DNA of 64,000 bases, from positions 101,086 to 165,085 of the forward strand of contig NZ_FNQN01000009.1 in assembly GCF_900107645.1 (NCBI RefSeq). Reading direction: 5' to 3'. Below are positions 55,900 to 64,000 of this stretch, in pieces. Every line of letters begins with the position of its first letter. Position 1 is the stretch's first letter. The DNA is from Desulfuromusa kysingii. Its GTDB lineage: Bacteria > Desulfobacterota > Desulfuromonadia > Desulfuromonadales > Geopsychrobacteraceae. The notes beneath the pieces were generated by a model, which was not told where the DNA came from, did no database searches, and saw only the letters and a program-made list of their open reading frames with translations. A program made the position numbers and the translations under genes.

Positions 55900-56661
55900 A
55901 TGCGTCGCAGATCTTCCTATACTTACGAATCCGAGGAAGGCAACTACATTCTTTCCGTTAGTGACTTAATGTCCGGGCTGTTGTTCATTTTTATCATCAC
56001 TCTGGTTTTTTTCGTCATTAAATATAAATCGATTAATAAGTCACTGGCAAGCAGGGATCAAATCCGTACAGAAATTCTTCATACCGTAGATGAAAAAATC
56101 CAGGACATGAACATTGAAAAAAATCTTGATGTGTATGTCGATACAAAAAATGGGATCATTACCTTAAGGGATAAAAAGGATAAAATGTTTTTTCGTTCGG
56201 GGATGGCTCAGCCCGAGGAAAATGGAATCATGGCAATTGAATCTCTATCGGATATTTTTGCTGGAATACTGCCTTGTTATACCTCTCAGGCTGACCTTTG
56301 CCAATTGGAGATGTTACCTCCTTTGGAAGAACGTACTCTGGAAAGTGTCTATATCGAAGGGCATACGGATATTGTCCCTGTTGGCCCTGCGTGTAAATAT
56401 GAGGACAACTGGGATCTTTCAGCAAACCGTGCGATCAAAACGTATCAAATTTTAACGAAGAAAAACTCGATTCTTGAAGACCTGACAAATCAGTCAGGTC
56501 AAAAGATCTTTAGTGTTGCCGGCTATGCTGGGACAAGAAGTCTTTCGAGCGGCGATAGTCCTAAAGAAAGGGCGTTGGATCGTCGTATAGATTTTCGTCT
56601 CGTTATGAGCCCTCCCGACAAGCTGTCTTCTGAAATCGAACAACAATTTCAAGCTCGGTAG
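55900..56661 (+). CDS. zorB: Zorya ZorB, OmpA-domain stator subunit
   Basis: 253 residues. One membrane helix (about 20-40, SVSDLMSGLLFIFIITLVFFV) carries Asp22 at the position of the ion-translocating aspartate of MotB/ZorB. A periplasmic linker leads to an OmpA-like peptidoglycan-binding domain (about 140-245): YIEGHTDIVPV, NWDLSANRAI and ERALDRRIDFRL. It starts 11 bp after zorA behind GGGAGGGAATAT. With ZorA it would form an A5B2 ion-driven motor. Confidence 0.93.
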   Translation: MRRRSSYTYESEEGNYILSVSDLMSGLLFIFIITLVFFVIKYKSINKSLASRDQIRTEILHTVDEKIQDMNIEKNLDVYVDTKNGIITLRDKKDKMFFRSGMAQPEENGIMAIESLSDIFAGILPCYTSQADLCQLEMLPPLEERTLESVYIEGHTDIVPVGPACKYEDNWDLSANRAIKTYQILTKKNSILEDLTNQSGQKIFSVAGYAGTRSLSSGDSPKERALDRRIDFRLVMSPPDKLSSEIEQQFQAR

Positions 56662-56665
56662 GAAT

Positions 56666-58114
56666 ATGTCTTATACTCGGTCGGCATTAAATCAGTTTCA
56701 GTTTTATTGTCCAACAATTGATAGGGCAAATACCCGTTTGCATTTTGAAAATCAGAAATTGTCGGCTCTGCTCGGGGATGTTAATTCGATGTCTCCTACT
56801 CTAGAAGATAGAGAACAATTATATACTGAAGTGTTAACGGCTTGGCAGAAACACAAGAGTCTAGATGGCCTGCCGAAACGCTCTTTACTAAAGCTGCCCT
56901 ATGCTCTTTTCTGGAATGATAATTCAAAGATTGTATTAGTTGAAAATCAAGAATTACTGAATGCGTATTTGGGCTGGTTGAAAAGATCGGTAATCCGACA
57001 GGCAGTTGCGGCAATGCTTGATGAGTTTTTGTTTCAATACGATCCTGCTGCTCCATGGTTTAAGTCTATCCAGAAATGCCTTTCAGTTATTCTCTCTGTT
57101 CATGATGATTCTCCGAGAATTCGCAGGATGGCATCGCGCTGCAAGGAATATCATTTTCTTGAAGATGATGCACCCAAGAAGTTTGGAATAAAGATATTTC
57201 AAGAACGACATGATGTTACAGGTTTTTTGACGATTGCGGGTCTGTCTGGTCGTAGAGAAAATGGCGGTTTTGTTGAACATGTGTTTCTGTGGTTTTTAGA
57301 GGCGGTAAAGGTTCGTCTTAGCGATTCAAAGCCAATCAGGAAAGGGATTGTTTCTTCATTCCTCGAATTTGCTATATGTCAGTCTGGGAGTTTGCGCTTT
57401 GAAAAACATAGAGCAGCTTTAATAAACAGCCTCTTGGAACCTTTTGGTGCGAAGGATGATCCAATGGGGGCAAAGAAGCAAATATTACCTTTCTTGATTG
57501 AGCAGTTTGGTGACCCGAGAATAAATCATGGAAAATGGTCGCATGTTTCTCAAAACGCGCTAGCCGTGATCCACCGATGGCTTGTCAAAGGCACCCTTGA
57601 AGACTTTTTTGTTTTACTTGAGAAAGTGGCAGATCAAGATGATGGAGCTAGCCGGATGTGGCGTTATCGAAAAGCATTTTGGTCGGCATATTTGAACAAA
57701 AATGTCATCTCAAATGCTTGGGTTGTTTTGGGTAGGGATGCAAGGAGGTTTGCTCGCCAATATTTTAAAGGGAAAATAGATAAGTATGGCTCACTTGTTG
57801 GTAGTTCAGGTTCGAGTGTTTCAAGTTTGCATTCAGTTCTTTTGATGGAAATCGGTGGATTACTTGTTGCAGAGTGGAGCCATAGTGGCAAGTGTCATGT
57901 CTGGCATCCTAGCGAAAAACCACGCCCTATTTTTTACTCTAAAGAGTATGGCCGCGATGATTTGACTTGTAGTTATAGTTGGTCTGATATGGATGCTCCA
58001 CCGTTTTTCCATCATGGGTCTGAAAGAGGAACTTGGCAAAATAAGATTAGTAGTTTTATTCGTCGACACACCAATATCACTTTGATGTCCAGTGAGTTTA
58101 TGCCGAGGGATTGA
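56666..58114 (+). CDS. zorC: Zorya ZorC
   Basis: 482 residues, 4 bp after zorB. Predicted soluble, helix-rich, with a basic, aromatic-rich C-terminus (WHPSEKPRPIFYSKEYGRDD). It matches the size and position of ZorC, an EH-signature-domain protein shown to bind DNA in the E. coli system. No enzymatic motif seen. Assignment rests on operon position between zorB and zorD together with length. Confidence 0.82.
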   Translation: MSYTRSALNQFQFYCPTIDRANTRLHFENQKLSALLGDVNSMSPTLEDREQLYTEVLTAWQKHKSLDGLPKRSLLKLPYALFWNDNSKIVLVENQELLNAYLGWLKRSVIRQAVAAMLDEFLFQYDPAAPWFKSIQKCLSVILSVHDDSPRIRRMASRCKEYHFLEDDAPKKFGIKIFQERHDVTGFLTIAGLSGRRENGGFVEHVFLWFLEAVKVRLSDSKPIRKGIVSSFLEFAICQSGSLRFEKHRAALINSLLEPFGAKDDPMGAKKQILPFLIEQFGDPRINHGKWSHVSQNALAVIHRWLVKGTLEDFFVLLEKVADQDDGASRMWRYRKAFWSAYLNKNVISNAWVVLGRDARRFARQYFKGKIDKYGSLVGSSGSSVSSLHSVLLMEIGGLLVAEWSHSGKCHVWHPSEKPRPIFYSKEYGRDDLTCSYSWSDMDAPPFFHHGSERGTWQNKISSFIRRHTNITLMSSEFMPRD

Positions 58115-58115
58115 T

Positions 58116-61100
58116 ATGACCGTTTTAAAGTGGACTACGACTGATGAAGGTATTTTGTTTGCCTGTCATGAGGAAGGTAAGCCTCTTGTTGTCGAGAAGT
58201 GGGGAAAAACCCCCGTAGTGAGCGAGACTGGGGAATCCTTGAGCGTCGGTTCTTTGCTTGTTTCGTTAGATAATGAGGAAGGTACTCAGCCGGATGCTTG
58301 CAGTGTTCTGGTCCCGTGGAAGTGCCTGGCGCTTTTTGAACCATATGAGTTGAAGCAGTTAGGTTTTCCTCAACCCAGTCTGTTTCGGCTCAACATTACA
58401 GGATCAGGCGTTTTGCTCCGACCGGGATTCGTTTTTAATTTCCAATTCTTGCATCCGAATGGCCAGCCTGTTATGGGCTCTACAAGAAACGGTTCCTTTC
58501 TGACGGTCGGTGGAAATCGTTTCTGTTTACTTGATCCAATTTTCACTCTCGTGGAAATGATGGAATCTTTCAATGCCCTTTCGCCGGAAGACATGGAACA
58601 GCGGCTTCTGCTCTGGGGGAAGATGAAGGAACTCCTTCCGGAAGATGTTGTTGTTGATGACTATCTTCGAGGAATAAATGTGGCCCCTGCCGATGCTTTT
58701 ACATTGGAAATTAGCGATGAAGGTGAAGCGAATTTCAATCCCATTCTTGTGAAGGGGCGGGAGGAAGACAACCTCACTGAATTTGCAGAAGGCAAGGCAC
58801 GAGCATTTGAGACTCTCCTTCCTGAGGTAACCCAAGAAAGTTTCACTAGCCGATTTACCGATGCACGGAGAGTGATGGGGAGGTATGCCCTTGACGGTGG
58901 TTGGTATGTTGCGATCCCGCCAGCTCTAAAAAAAGCACTGTCGGTTGTCAAAGAAATGCAGTCTCGGCCAGTAGAAGAACGCAGAGCTTTTATTGCGAAT
59001 CCTCGACATGCTCTTAAGCAAGCCATGGGGGAAGTAGAAGATAGCTTACTTGAAAATCTGTTCTATGAATCACCTGAATTCCTTAGTGATCGAATTAAAT
59101 ATCTTGGGGTTTGGGAGCCCAAGGTCGGGGCATTTTTGTTCTCAACCAAGCAAGACTGGCTTGGAGGGCCTGAGGAGCTTGGGCTGCCAATTGGGAACAA
59201 TTGTATTGTTAGGGTGCCTGTTGATGAAATTCTAGAATTGATTGAAGCAATCCAGAAGGCAAAAGAGGCCAACAAGCTGGAAGTTGACTACCGAGGGCAA
59301 AAGATTCCAGCTAATGATGAAACGATTAGAGCACTTTCAGCAAGTCAGCCTGCAGTTAAGCCAGAAGAGGGGGACGGGCAATATAAACCAGAAAAGGAGA
59401 CTGTACCTCTTAAAATCGTTCCCATTATCAAAGACAACATTGTTGATGATGAGTTTACACGTCAAGTAAGGCGTAGGAATGGTTCGAACCAAGAACTTCC
59501 TCAAGGGTTAAGATCTGAATTGTTGCCTCATCAGCGGCAAGGACTGTTTTGGCTTCAAACAAACTGGATAGAGGGCTATTCTGGGGTTTTACTTGCAGAT
59601 GATATGGGCTTGGGTAAGACGTTTCAGGCCTTGGCCTTTTTAAACTGGACTAAAGCATTGATGGAAACCGGCAAGTGGTCGCGCCAACCATTTCTCATTG
59701 TTGCTCCTACTGGGCTTTTAAAAAACTGGGAAGAGGAAGAGAGTAAGCATTTGGTCTCACCAGGCCTTGGTAATTTGCTGAGGGCATACGGTGCTGAATT
59801 TAGACCCTACAAGGCAATGCTAGTAGGTCGAGCTGCTCAAGAAATAAGTAAGTATGACTGGGTCTTGACGACTTATGAGACACTACGTGATTACATCAGA
59901 ATCTTTATCAAGATTGATTGGGGTGTGACCTTTTTCGACGAGGTTCAGAAAATAAAGAACCCTTCCGCTATGATGACGGATATGGCGAAATCACTTCAAT
60001 CCGAATTTACGGTCGCCCTGACCGGTACCCCTGTCGAAAATCGACTTGCTGATCTTTGGTGTATTGTTGATACCGTTCAACCTGGCCTCTTGAAAGATCT
60101 TAAGAGTTTTAGTCGGACCTATGAGTCAGAAGATGGAGCTATTCTGCCTGAAAGCTCTGCTAAATTGAAAAAAAAGTTAGTGGATGCTCCGCCTAGAGTC
60201 ATGTTGCGCCGCTTAAAAGAAGATCACCTCGAAGGGTTACCCGCCAAAAATTCTCAAGTAATTCAGAAACCCATGCCTGAAGTTCAGGCCGCGGCTTATC
60301 AGAAGGCAGTTTTTGAAGCGCGTAGTGCAGGAAAGAAAAAAGGGAAAATGCTGAGTGCGATACAGAAGTTCAGAAGTATCTCCCTGCATCCCTATGCATA
60401 CGATGTCAGTATGGATGGCAATGAATATGTAAAAGATTCGGCCAGGCTTGAAGGAGCTTTTGAAATTCTTGACCAGATTGCGAGAAAAAAGGAAAAGGCG
60501 CTGATTTTTGTAGAGTCCAAGCAGATGCAGCAATGGCTCGTACCGTATATCCAGCAGAGGTACGAGTTGGAATATGCACCAATGGTCATCAATGGCACCG
60601 TCAGCGGACCGAAAAGACAGGAACGTGTAAAAATTTTTCAGGCTTCAGACCAAAACAATTTTGATGTCATGATTCTTTCGCCAAAGGCTGGTGGTGTTGG
60701 CTTAACTCTCACTGCTGCTAATCATGTTATCCATCTAAGTCGCTGGTGGAACCCGGCTGTCGAAGATCAATGTACGGACCGTGCTTTCAGAATTGGACAA
60801 AAAAAGGAAGTTTCGGTTTATTATCCAATGGCCATTCATCCAGATATCTCGGACGTTAGCTTTGACTCTAACCTAAACCGTCTACTCGAAAGAAAAAGGT
60901 CTTTGAGCCGTGAGGTACTTGCTCCGCCAGGTGGTTCAAGTGCTGACGTTGTAGATCTCTTTAACGAGACCATCAATGAAGAGTCAGTGAGCTCAGGCGG
61001 TCTAAAGTTTGGCTTACCTGAAATTGATCTTTTGGAACCTCTGGCTTTTGAAGACCTTGTTATTAATCAACTTCATCTTAATGGTTATCAGGCTCAGAGA

Positions 61101-61400
61101 ACGCCACTCAGCGGCGACTGTGGTGCGGATGTTGTGGTGAAGGGGCTACTGGAAGCAGGAGAGCCTTCTTTTGTAATTCAATGCAAACATACGCAGACTC
61201 AGAATTATTGTTCTGAATCTGCAGTTCAGGAAATTCTTAACAGCCTTCCGGCTTATCGTCACATAAGTGAGCAGTTGATTCCCCTTGTGGTGACAAATGC
61301 TCGCGGGTTTACTAATAGAGCTATTGCATTAAGTCGAGCCCATGGCGTGCGCCTGATTGGGAGAGATGAAATCGTTGGTTGGCTACAAAATCCAATTTAG
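58116..61400 (+). CDS. zorD: Zorya ZorD, SNF2 helicase with Mrr-type nuclease domain
   Basis: 1094 residues from ATG 58116 (GAGGGA upstream), 1 bp after the zorC stop. Residues 1 to about 440 are the ZorD-specific N-terminus. SNF2 ATPase: Walker A ADDMGLGKT (about 494-502), box II DEVQ (608), GTPVENRL, and the second RecA lobe with KAGGVGLTLTAANHVIHL and DRAFRIGQ. C-terminal about 110 residues form an Mrr-like PD-(D/E)xK nuclease: FEDLVINQLHLNGYQ, GDCGADVVV and IQCKH (Gln1022, Lys1024). ZorD is the nuclease effector of type I Zorya. Confidence 0.92.
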   Translation: MTVLKWTTTDEGILFACHEEGKPLVVEKWGKTPVVSETGESLSVGSLLVSLDNEEGTQPDACSVLVPWKCLALFEPYELKQLGFPQPSLFRLNITGSGVLLRPGFVFNFQFLHPNGQPVMGSTRNGSFLTVGGNRFCLLDPIFTLVEMMESFNALSPEDMEQRLLLWGKMKELLPEDVVVDDYLRGINVAPADAFTLEISDEGEANFNPILVKGREEDNLTEFAEGKARAFETLLPEVTQESFTSRFTDARRVMGRYALDGGWYVAIPPALKKALSVVKEMQSRPVEERRAFIANPRHALKQAMGEVEDSLLENLFYESPEFLSDRIKYLGVWEPKVGAFLFSTKQDWLGGPEELGLPIGNNCIVRVPVDEILELIEAIQKAKEANKLEVDYRGQKIPANDETIRALSASQPAVKPEEGDGQYKPEKETVPLKIVPIIKDNIVDDEFTRQVRRRNGSNQELPQGLRSELLPHQRQGLFWLQTNWIEGYSGVLLADDMGLGKTFQALAFLNWTKALMETGKWSRQPFLIVAPTGLLKNWEEEESKHLVSPGLGNLLRAYGAEFRPYKAMLVGRAAQEISKYDWVLTTYETLRDYIRIFIKIDWGVTFFDEVQKIKNPSAMMTDMAKSLQSEFTVALTGTPVENRLADLWCIVDTVQPGLLKDLKSFSRTYESEDGAILPESSAKLKKKLVDAPPRVMLRRLKEDHLEGLPAKNSQVIQKPMPEVQAAAYQKAVFEARSAGKKKGKMLSAIQKFRSISLHPYAYDVSMDGNEYVKDSARLEGAFEILDQIARKKEKALIFVESKQMQQWLVPYIQQRYELEYAPMVINGTVSGPKRQERVKIFQASDQNNFDVMILSPKAGGVGLTLTAANHVIHLSRWWNPAVEDQCTDRAFRIGQKKEVSVYYPMAIHPDISDVSFDSNLNRLLERKRSLSREVLAPPGGSSADVVDLFNETINEESVSSGGLKFGLPEIDLLEPLAFEDLVINQLHLNGYQAQRTPLSGDCGADVVVKGLLEAGEPSFVIQCKHTQTQNYCSESAVQEILNSLPAYRHISEQLIPLVVTNARGFTNRAIALSRAHGVRLIGRDEIVGWLQNPI

Positions 61401-61510
61401 GAGATGGTGACGACTGAAATGCCTAAAGTTTTTTGGGGTAGTCGCAAAAGAAAAGCGGTGCTTAAATTTATCCGGCTTCATTCATAAACGAGCTCGATCA
61501 ATAGGCCGTC

Positions 61511-61681
61511 TGGTTAAATCAGCGCCAGATGGCTGAGTTGTTTGATAAAGATACCGACACCATTGGTTTGTATATTAGTAATCTGTACAAAGAAGGTTAG
61601 TTGACTCAGGAGGCAAATGCCGAGGAATCCTCGGTCGTTCAGAATGAAGGTAGCCATCAGATTCGCAGAGAAGTCTGCTAG
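61511..61681 (+). pseudogene. RhuM-family protein remnant
   Basis: The translation WLNQRQMAELFDKDTDTIGL continues to KEG, then TAG (61598), then on in the same frame through LTQEANAEESSVVQNEGSHQIRREVC to a second stop (61679). This is the N-terminal region of RhuM/virulence-type proteins found on mobile elements. The start is missing (no open frame to an ATG upstream) and the C-terminal two thirds are gone. Confidence 0.7.
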
Positions 61682-61708
61682 CTTGCTCTCTTTTGTGGTA
61701 AAAAAATC

Positions 61709-62094
61709 ATGGTGGCAATAAACGTGTCACCGCCGCCTTGCTTATCGCCGAAAGTTGACCAGAAGAGAAAGAAACAATTGTCAAAGACAGTCAGAGAAGT
61801 TGTCCAAGTCAAACGGCATCAAGGGGAAGTATTGGCCGGCCCGTACTTGATCAATTGCGGGGCGTTTTGCCACTTCATGGAGCGATTCGAGGCACCCTGA
61901 TCACCTTGGGGAAGTTCAGTAAAGGCTGTAAAGATGTTGCCGTCCACCAAGGTGCTGCTCCAATTAGCCTGATAGACGGAGAAAAGCTGATTGAACTATT
62001 GATTGAGAATAAGATCGGTATCAAAGAGCACAAAGAAACGCTAATTCAAGTCGATGATTCATATTTTGAAGAGGATGAAGTGACAGCCAATTAG
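61709..62094 (+). pseudogene. Mrr-family restriction endonuclease remnant, frameshifted
   Basis: Frame 1 gives TVREVVQVKRHQGEV (the QVK catalytic strand of Mrr nucleases) up to 61831; two bases later another frame resumes as GRPVLDQLRGVLPLHGAIRG and continues through GTLITLGKFSKGCKDVAV and ISLIDGEKLIELLIENKIGI to the stop at 62094. The two halves align to one Mrr C-terminus, so a frameshift at about 61832-61833 broke the gene; the N-terminal half is missing. Confidence 0.75.
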
Positions 62095-62171
62095 GTGTGA
62101 GTTGTTAGATTGTTCCGACATTTACACTGGAATAGCTAAAACCCTCACAATGAACCAACGGGGAATAAAAA

Positions 62172-62752
62172 ATGATTCAAAGATATGTCTTTTTATTGAT
62201 CCTGCTCATTCCGAGTATTTCATTTTCAGCTCAGTTCGATATGTGGAATACGGGAATGACCTTAAGTGAAGTTGTTGAAACAGCCAGACAGTATAATGTT
62301 CCAATCCGACGTTCGGGAATAATTAACTCAAACAAAAATTTCGACAAGCGATTTATTGATGAAAAGTTCTGGTCAACCAAAGAAGTTGGATATGTAACAA
62401 AGTTGTTGGGGGTAGGGGCCAAGGTTCTTTTAAAAATTCACCCTGAACGTCCCCGTCGGGTCTATGAAATAAGAATCCAGTTTACCGGGAAAAGCAGTAG
62501 TAGAGAATTCAAGTCAGCATTGCTAAATATGCTGACTGAGAAATATGGCCAACCTGGCCGTGTTTTGTTGAGTTTGAAAAAAAATATCGATGGGAACTAG
62601 CTACGGGAGATGAAATTTTACTGACTATGTTCCCTTCTCCCGTCCTGTCATACACCGATATCAAGCTGAAAGCACATGCTCTCAAACAATCAGGTTATGC
62701 AGCAAAAAATCGGAAGCATGGTTATACAACACAAGATTCCAGTAAATTTTAG
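62172..62752 (+). CDS. secreted protein of unknown function, frameshifted at an A8 run
   Basis: A signal peptide (about 1-19, YVFLLILLIPSISFSA) starts the protein at ATG 62172. The first frame stops at 62600 right after LSLKKNIDGN. In the -1 frame the sequence continues from the A8 run (62577-62584) as KKYRWELATGDEILLTMFPSP and ends LKAHALKQSGYAAKNRKHGY... at 62752. Either a real frameshift mutation or slippage on the A run joins both halves into about 193 residues. No family recognised. Confidence 0.55.
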
Positions 62753-62787
62753 ATATTGGTTCGAATATTATATCAGGAGGGGATAGC

Positions 62788-63732
62788 GTGGCACGTAAGT
62801 CTGAATTTGAAAAAATAACTGAATCTTTATTAGATGCTCCCTGGTGGATGTCGCTTATTGTTGGCGGGATAGCATATCTTTTTTTGGCTGCAATTTTGCC
62901 CGGTATTATGAGTGGGGCTCCTATTTTTTCTGCTTTGGCTCAACTTTCAGTAGGGATCGCACCACTTGCATTTCTTTTTTTCTGCTTCATTGGTTTTTTG
63001 GCTTTCTTAAGAGAAAACAGGGCAACACAGGTTGTTGATCAAGGGAACAAAAATAAATCCTTTCACAATTCTTCCAGGAAACAATCTAAGGATTTTCTTT
63101 TCAGCCCAAATGTGGGAGTTCCTTCAGAAGAATGGACTTTTGCTGGCGTTGAGGAAAGCAGGCCCACAGAATGGAGTTTGGTCGTATTGAGCCGTTTAGA
63201 GTGGAAACGTTTCGAAACAGTTTGTTCTGAATATCTAAAACTGCTTGGACATAATGCAACTGAAACAAAAATTGGCCCTGATGGGGGTGTTGATATTGTC
63301 ATTCACAAAGACGGACAGGAAAAGCCCGTTGCGATAGTGCAATGTAAAGCGTGGAATACTTATAAAGTTGGTGTCAAACCTGTGCGGGAATTGTTTGGAC
63401 TTATGGCCGCAGAGCGTGTGACGACCGGCATGTTTATTACCTCTGGTGATTTTACCTCTGAAGCCATTGATTTTGCCCAAGGCAAACGACTTCGTTTGAT
63501 TGATGGTGATAAACTTTTGAATGGAATTAAAAAACTATCTGCAGACAAACAATCCCAACTTTTAGATATTGCTTTGGAAGGTGACTACACAACACCAACC
63601 TGCCCGAGGTGTGGAATTAAGATGAAGCTAAGGTCGGCTAAAAAAGGGAGTAATTCTGGAAACAAATTTTGGGGATGTGTGAATTACCCTAAGTGTCGTT
63701 CCACATTAGTCTATAAAGACGAGAATTTGTAA
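62788..63732 (+). CDS. membrane-anchored Mrr-type restriction endonuclease with zinc ribbon
   Basis: 314 residues from GTG behind CAGGAGGGG. Two membrane helices (about 17-38 and 45-73) are followed by an Mrr-like nuclease (about 130-255): LEWKRFETVCSEYLKLLGH, GPDGGVDIVIHKDG and IVQCKAWNTYKVGVKPVRELF (Asp and QxK motif), then GMFITSGDFTSEA and LIDGDKLL. The C-terminus has a topoisomerase-type zinc ribbon CPRCGIKMKLR...FWGCVNYPKCRSTL. The active site looks intact. Nuclease tethered to the membrane, so a possible entry-point defence. Confidence 0.88.
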   Translation: MARKSEFEKITESLLDAPWWMSLIVGGIAYLFLAAILPGIMSGAPIFSALAQLSVGIAPLAFLFFCFIGFLAFLRENRATQVVDQGNKNKSFHNSSRKQSKDFLFSPNVGVPSEEWTFAGVEESRPTEWSLVVLSRLEWKRFETVCSEYLKLLGHNATETKIGPDGGVDIVIHKDGQEKPVAIVQCKAWNTYKVGVKPVRELFGLMAAERVTTGMFITSGDFTSEAIDFAQGKRLRLIDGDKLLNGIKKLSADKQSQLLDIALEGDYTTPTCPRCGIKMKLRSAKKGSNSGNKFWGCVNYPKCRSTLVYKDENL

Positions 63733-63768
63733 CCCTAAACTGTTTCACCTTTAATACCCTGGAAGTAG

Positions 63769-64000
63769 GGGCCTGTAAAGTAAATTGTGTAAATAGCCCG
63801 CCGGTTAAAGTAGCGGCATCCGCCCTTCAAACATAATCGAAAACTGATTCAGTGCCGATCGCCAGTTGCGGATCGGCATTGTCCATTTCTTGGATATATT
63901 CTGCAGAGCCAAATACATCAGTTTAATCATCGACTCGTCGTTTGGAAACGAGCCCCGATTCTTCGTCACCTTTCGCAGCGACATATTGACCGACTCAATG
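63769..64000 (-). mobile_element. IS256-family insertion sequence, 3' end only
   Basis: Starts about 63769 with GGGCCTGTAAAGTAAATTGT, a terminal sequence typical of this family, and runs off the window. The transposase end lies inside. Confidence 0.75.
63805..64000 (-). CDS. IS256-family transposase, C-terminal part
   Basis: The last 64 codons are visible, read on the minus strand and truncated by the window edge. LMYLALQNISKKWTMPIRNW and SALNQFSIMFEGRMPLL are characteristic of the IS256 transposase C-terminus. No stop within the visible part before the natural end, so the copy may be intact. Confidence 0.88.
   Translation of the reverse strand, partial: IESVNMSLRKVTKNRGSFPNDESMIKLMYLALQNISKKWTMPIRNWRSALNQFSIMFEGRMPLL

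Noticed and set aside
61709..61900. Independent small gene with MVAINVSPPP start
   Set aside because: Its C-terminal half runs out of frame from a recognisable Mrr nuclease; better explained as a frameshifted remnant.
41571..64000. Right attachment site of the island within the window
   Set aside because: No second copy of the tRNA-Leu 3' end was seen to the right of the tRNA.

Overview
This window looks like a chromosome segment of a Desulfuromonadales-type deltaproteobacterium (Geobacter, Pelobacter or Desulfuromonas group). The evidence is gene content and order. There is a fatty-acid/folate/riboflavin block, then a thrS-infC-rpmI-rplT-pheS-pheT-ihfA-merR-surE-pcm-(LysM/LytM factor)-rpoS string, and a small conserved protein of a kind I recall from Geobacter relatives. 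No taxonomic search was possible.

Region 1 (1 to about 41.7 kb) is conserved core. In order: the end of fabG, acpP, fabF, rpiB, glyA, dCMP deaminase and nrdR; the riboflavin operon ribD-ribE-ribBA-ribH with nusB; hom; a divergent acyl-CoA synthetase; tRNA-Val(GAC); the translation cluster thrS to pheT, with an infC that appears to start at AUA; ihfA, a MerR regulator, surE, pcm, a DedA-like protein, an NlpD-like lipoprotein and rpoS; apt, tRNA-Arg(CCU), an enoyl-CoA hydratase and tRNA-Val(CAC); lipB, an AIM24-type protein, an HSDL2-like SDR, an HDOD protein, tlyA, a HIT protein, an unusual short RelA/SpoT-like protein and a NodB deacetylase; a Bax-like glucosaminidase, YjbQ, a rubrerythrin-like protein, htpG, trmL, an O-acetylhomoserine sulfhydrylase and an RqcH/NFACT protein. 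Four tRNA genes each sit behind a near-consensus promoter, and several strong intrinsic terminators separate the units.

Region 2 (about 41.57 to 64.0 kb) is a mobile defence island that starts at tRNA-Leu(CAG). The integration module has a KfrA-like coiled-coil DNA-binding protein with a 21-bp inverted-repeat operator, a tyrosine integrase, an excisionase-like protein, a zinc-motif protein and an XRE/S24-like repressor. After 1.35 kb of AT-rich non-coding DNA with short direct repeats comes a type I restriction-modification locus in the unusual order hsdR, hsdS, DUF3800, a BECR-toxin-like protein, intergenic region, hsdM. That intergenic region carries a well-formed candidate small RNA on the minus strand (promoter, about 80 nt, strand-diagnostic terminator) and a tandem operator in front of hsdM. 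Next is a complete type I Zorya system (zorA, zorB, zorC, zorD): a membrane ion-driven motor, a cytoplasmic ZorC, and a SNF2 helicase fused to an Mrr-type nuclease. The window ends in decayed genes (RhuM-like, Mrr-like), a frameshifted secreted protein, a membrane-anchored Mrr nuclease with a zinc ribbon, and the 3' part of an IS256-family element. The island's distal attachment site is not in the window.

The strongest candidate for something new is the DUF3800 / BECR-like / small-RNA cassette wedged between hsdS and hsdM.
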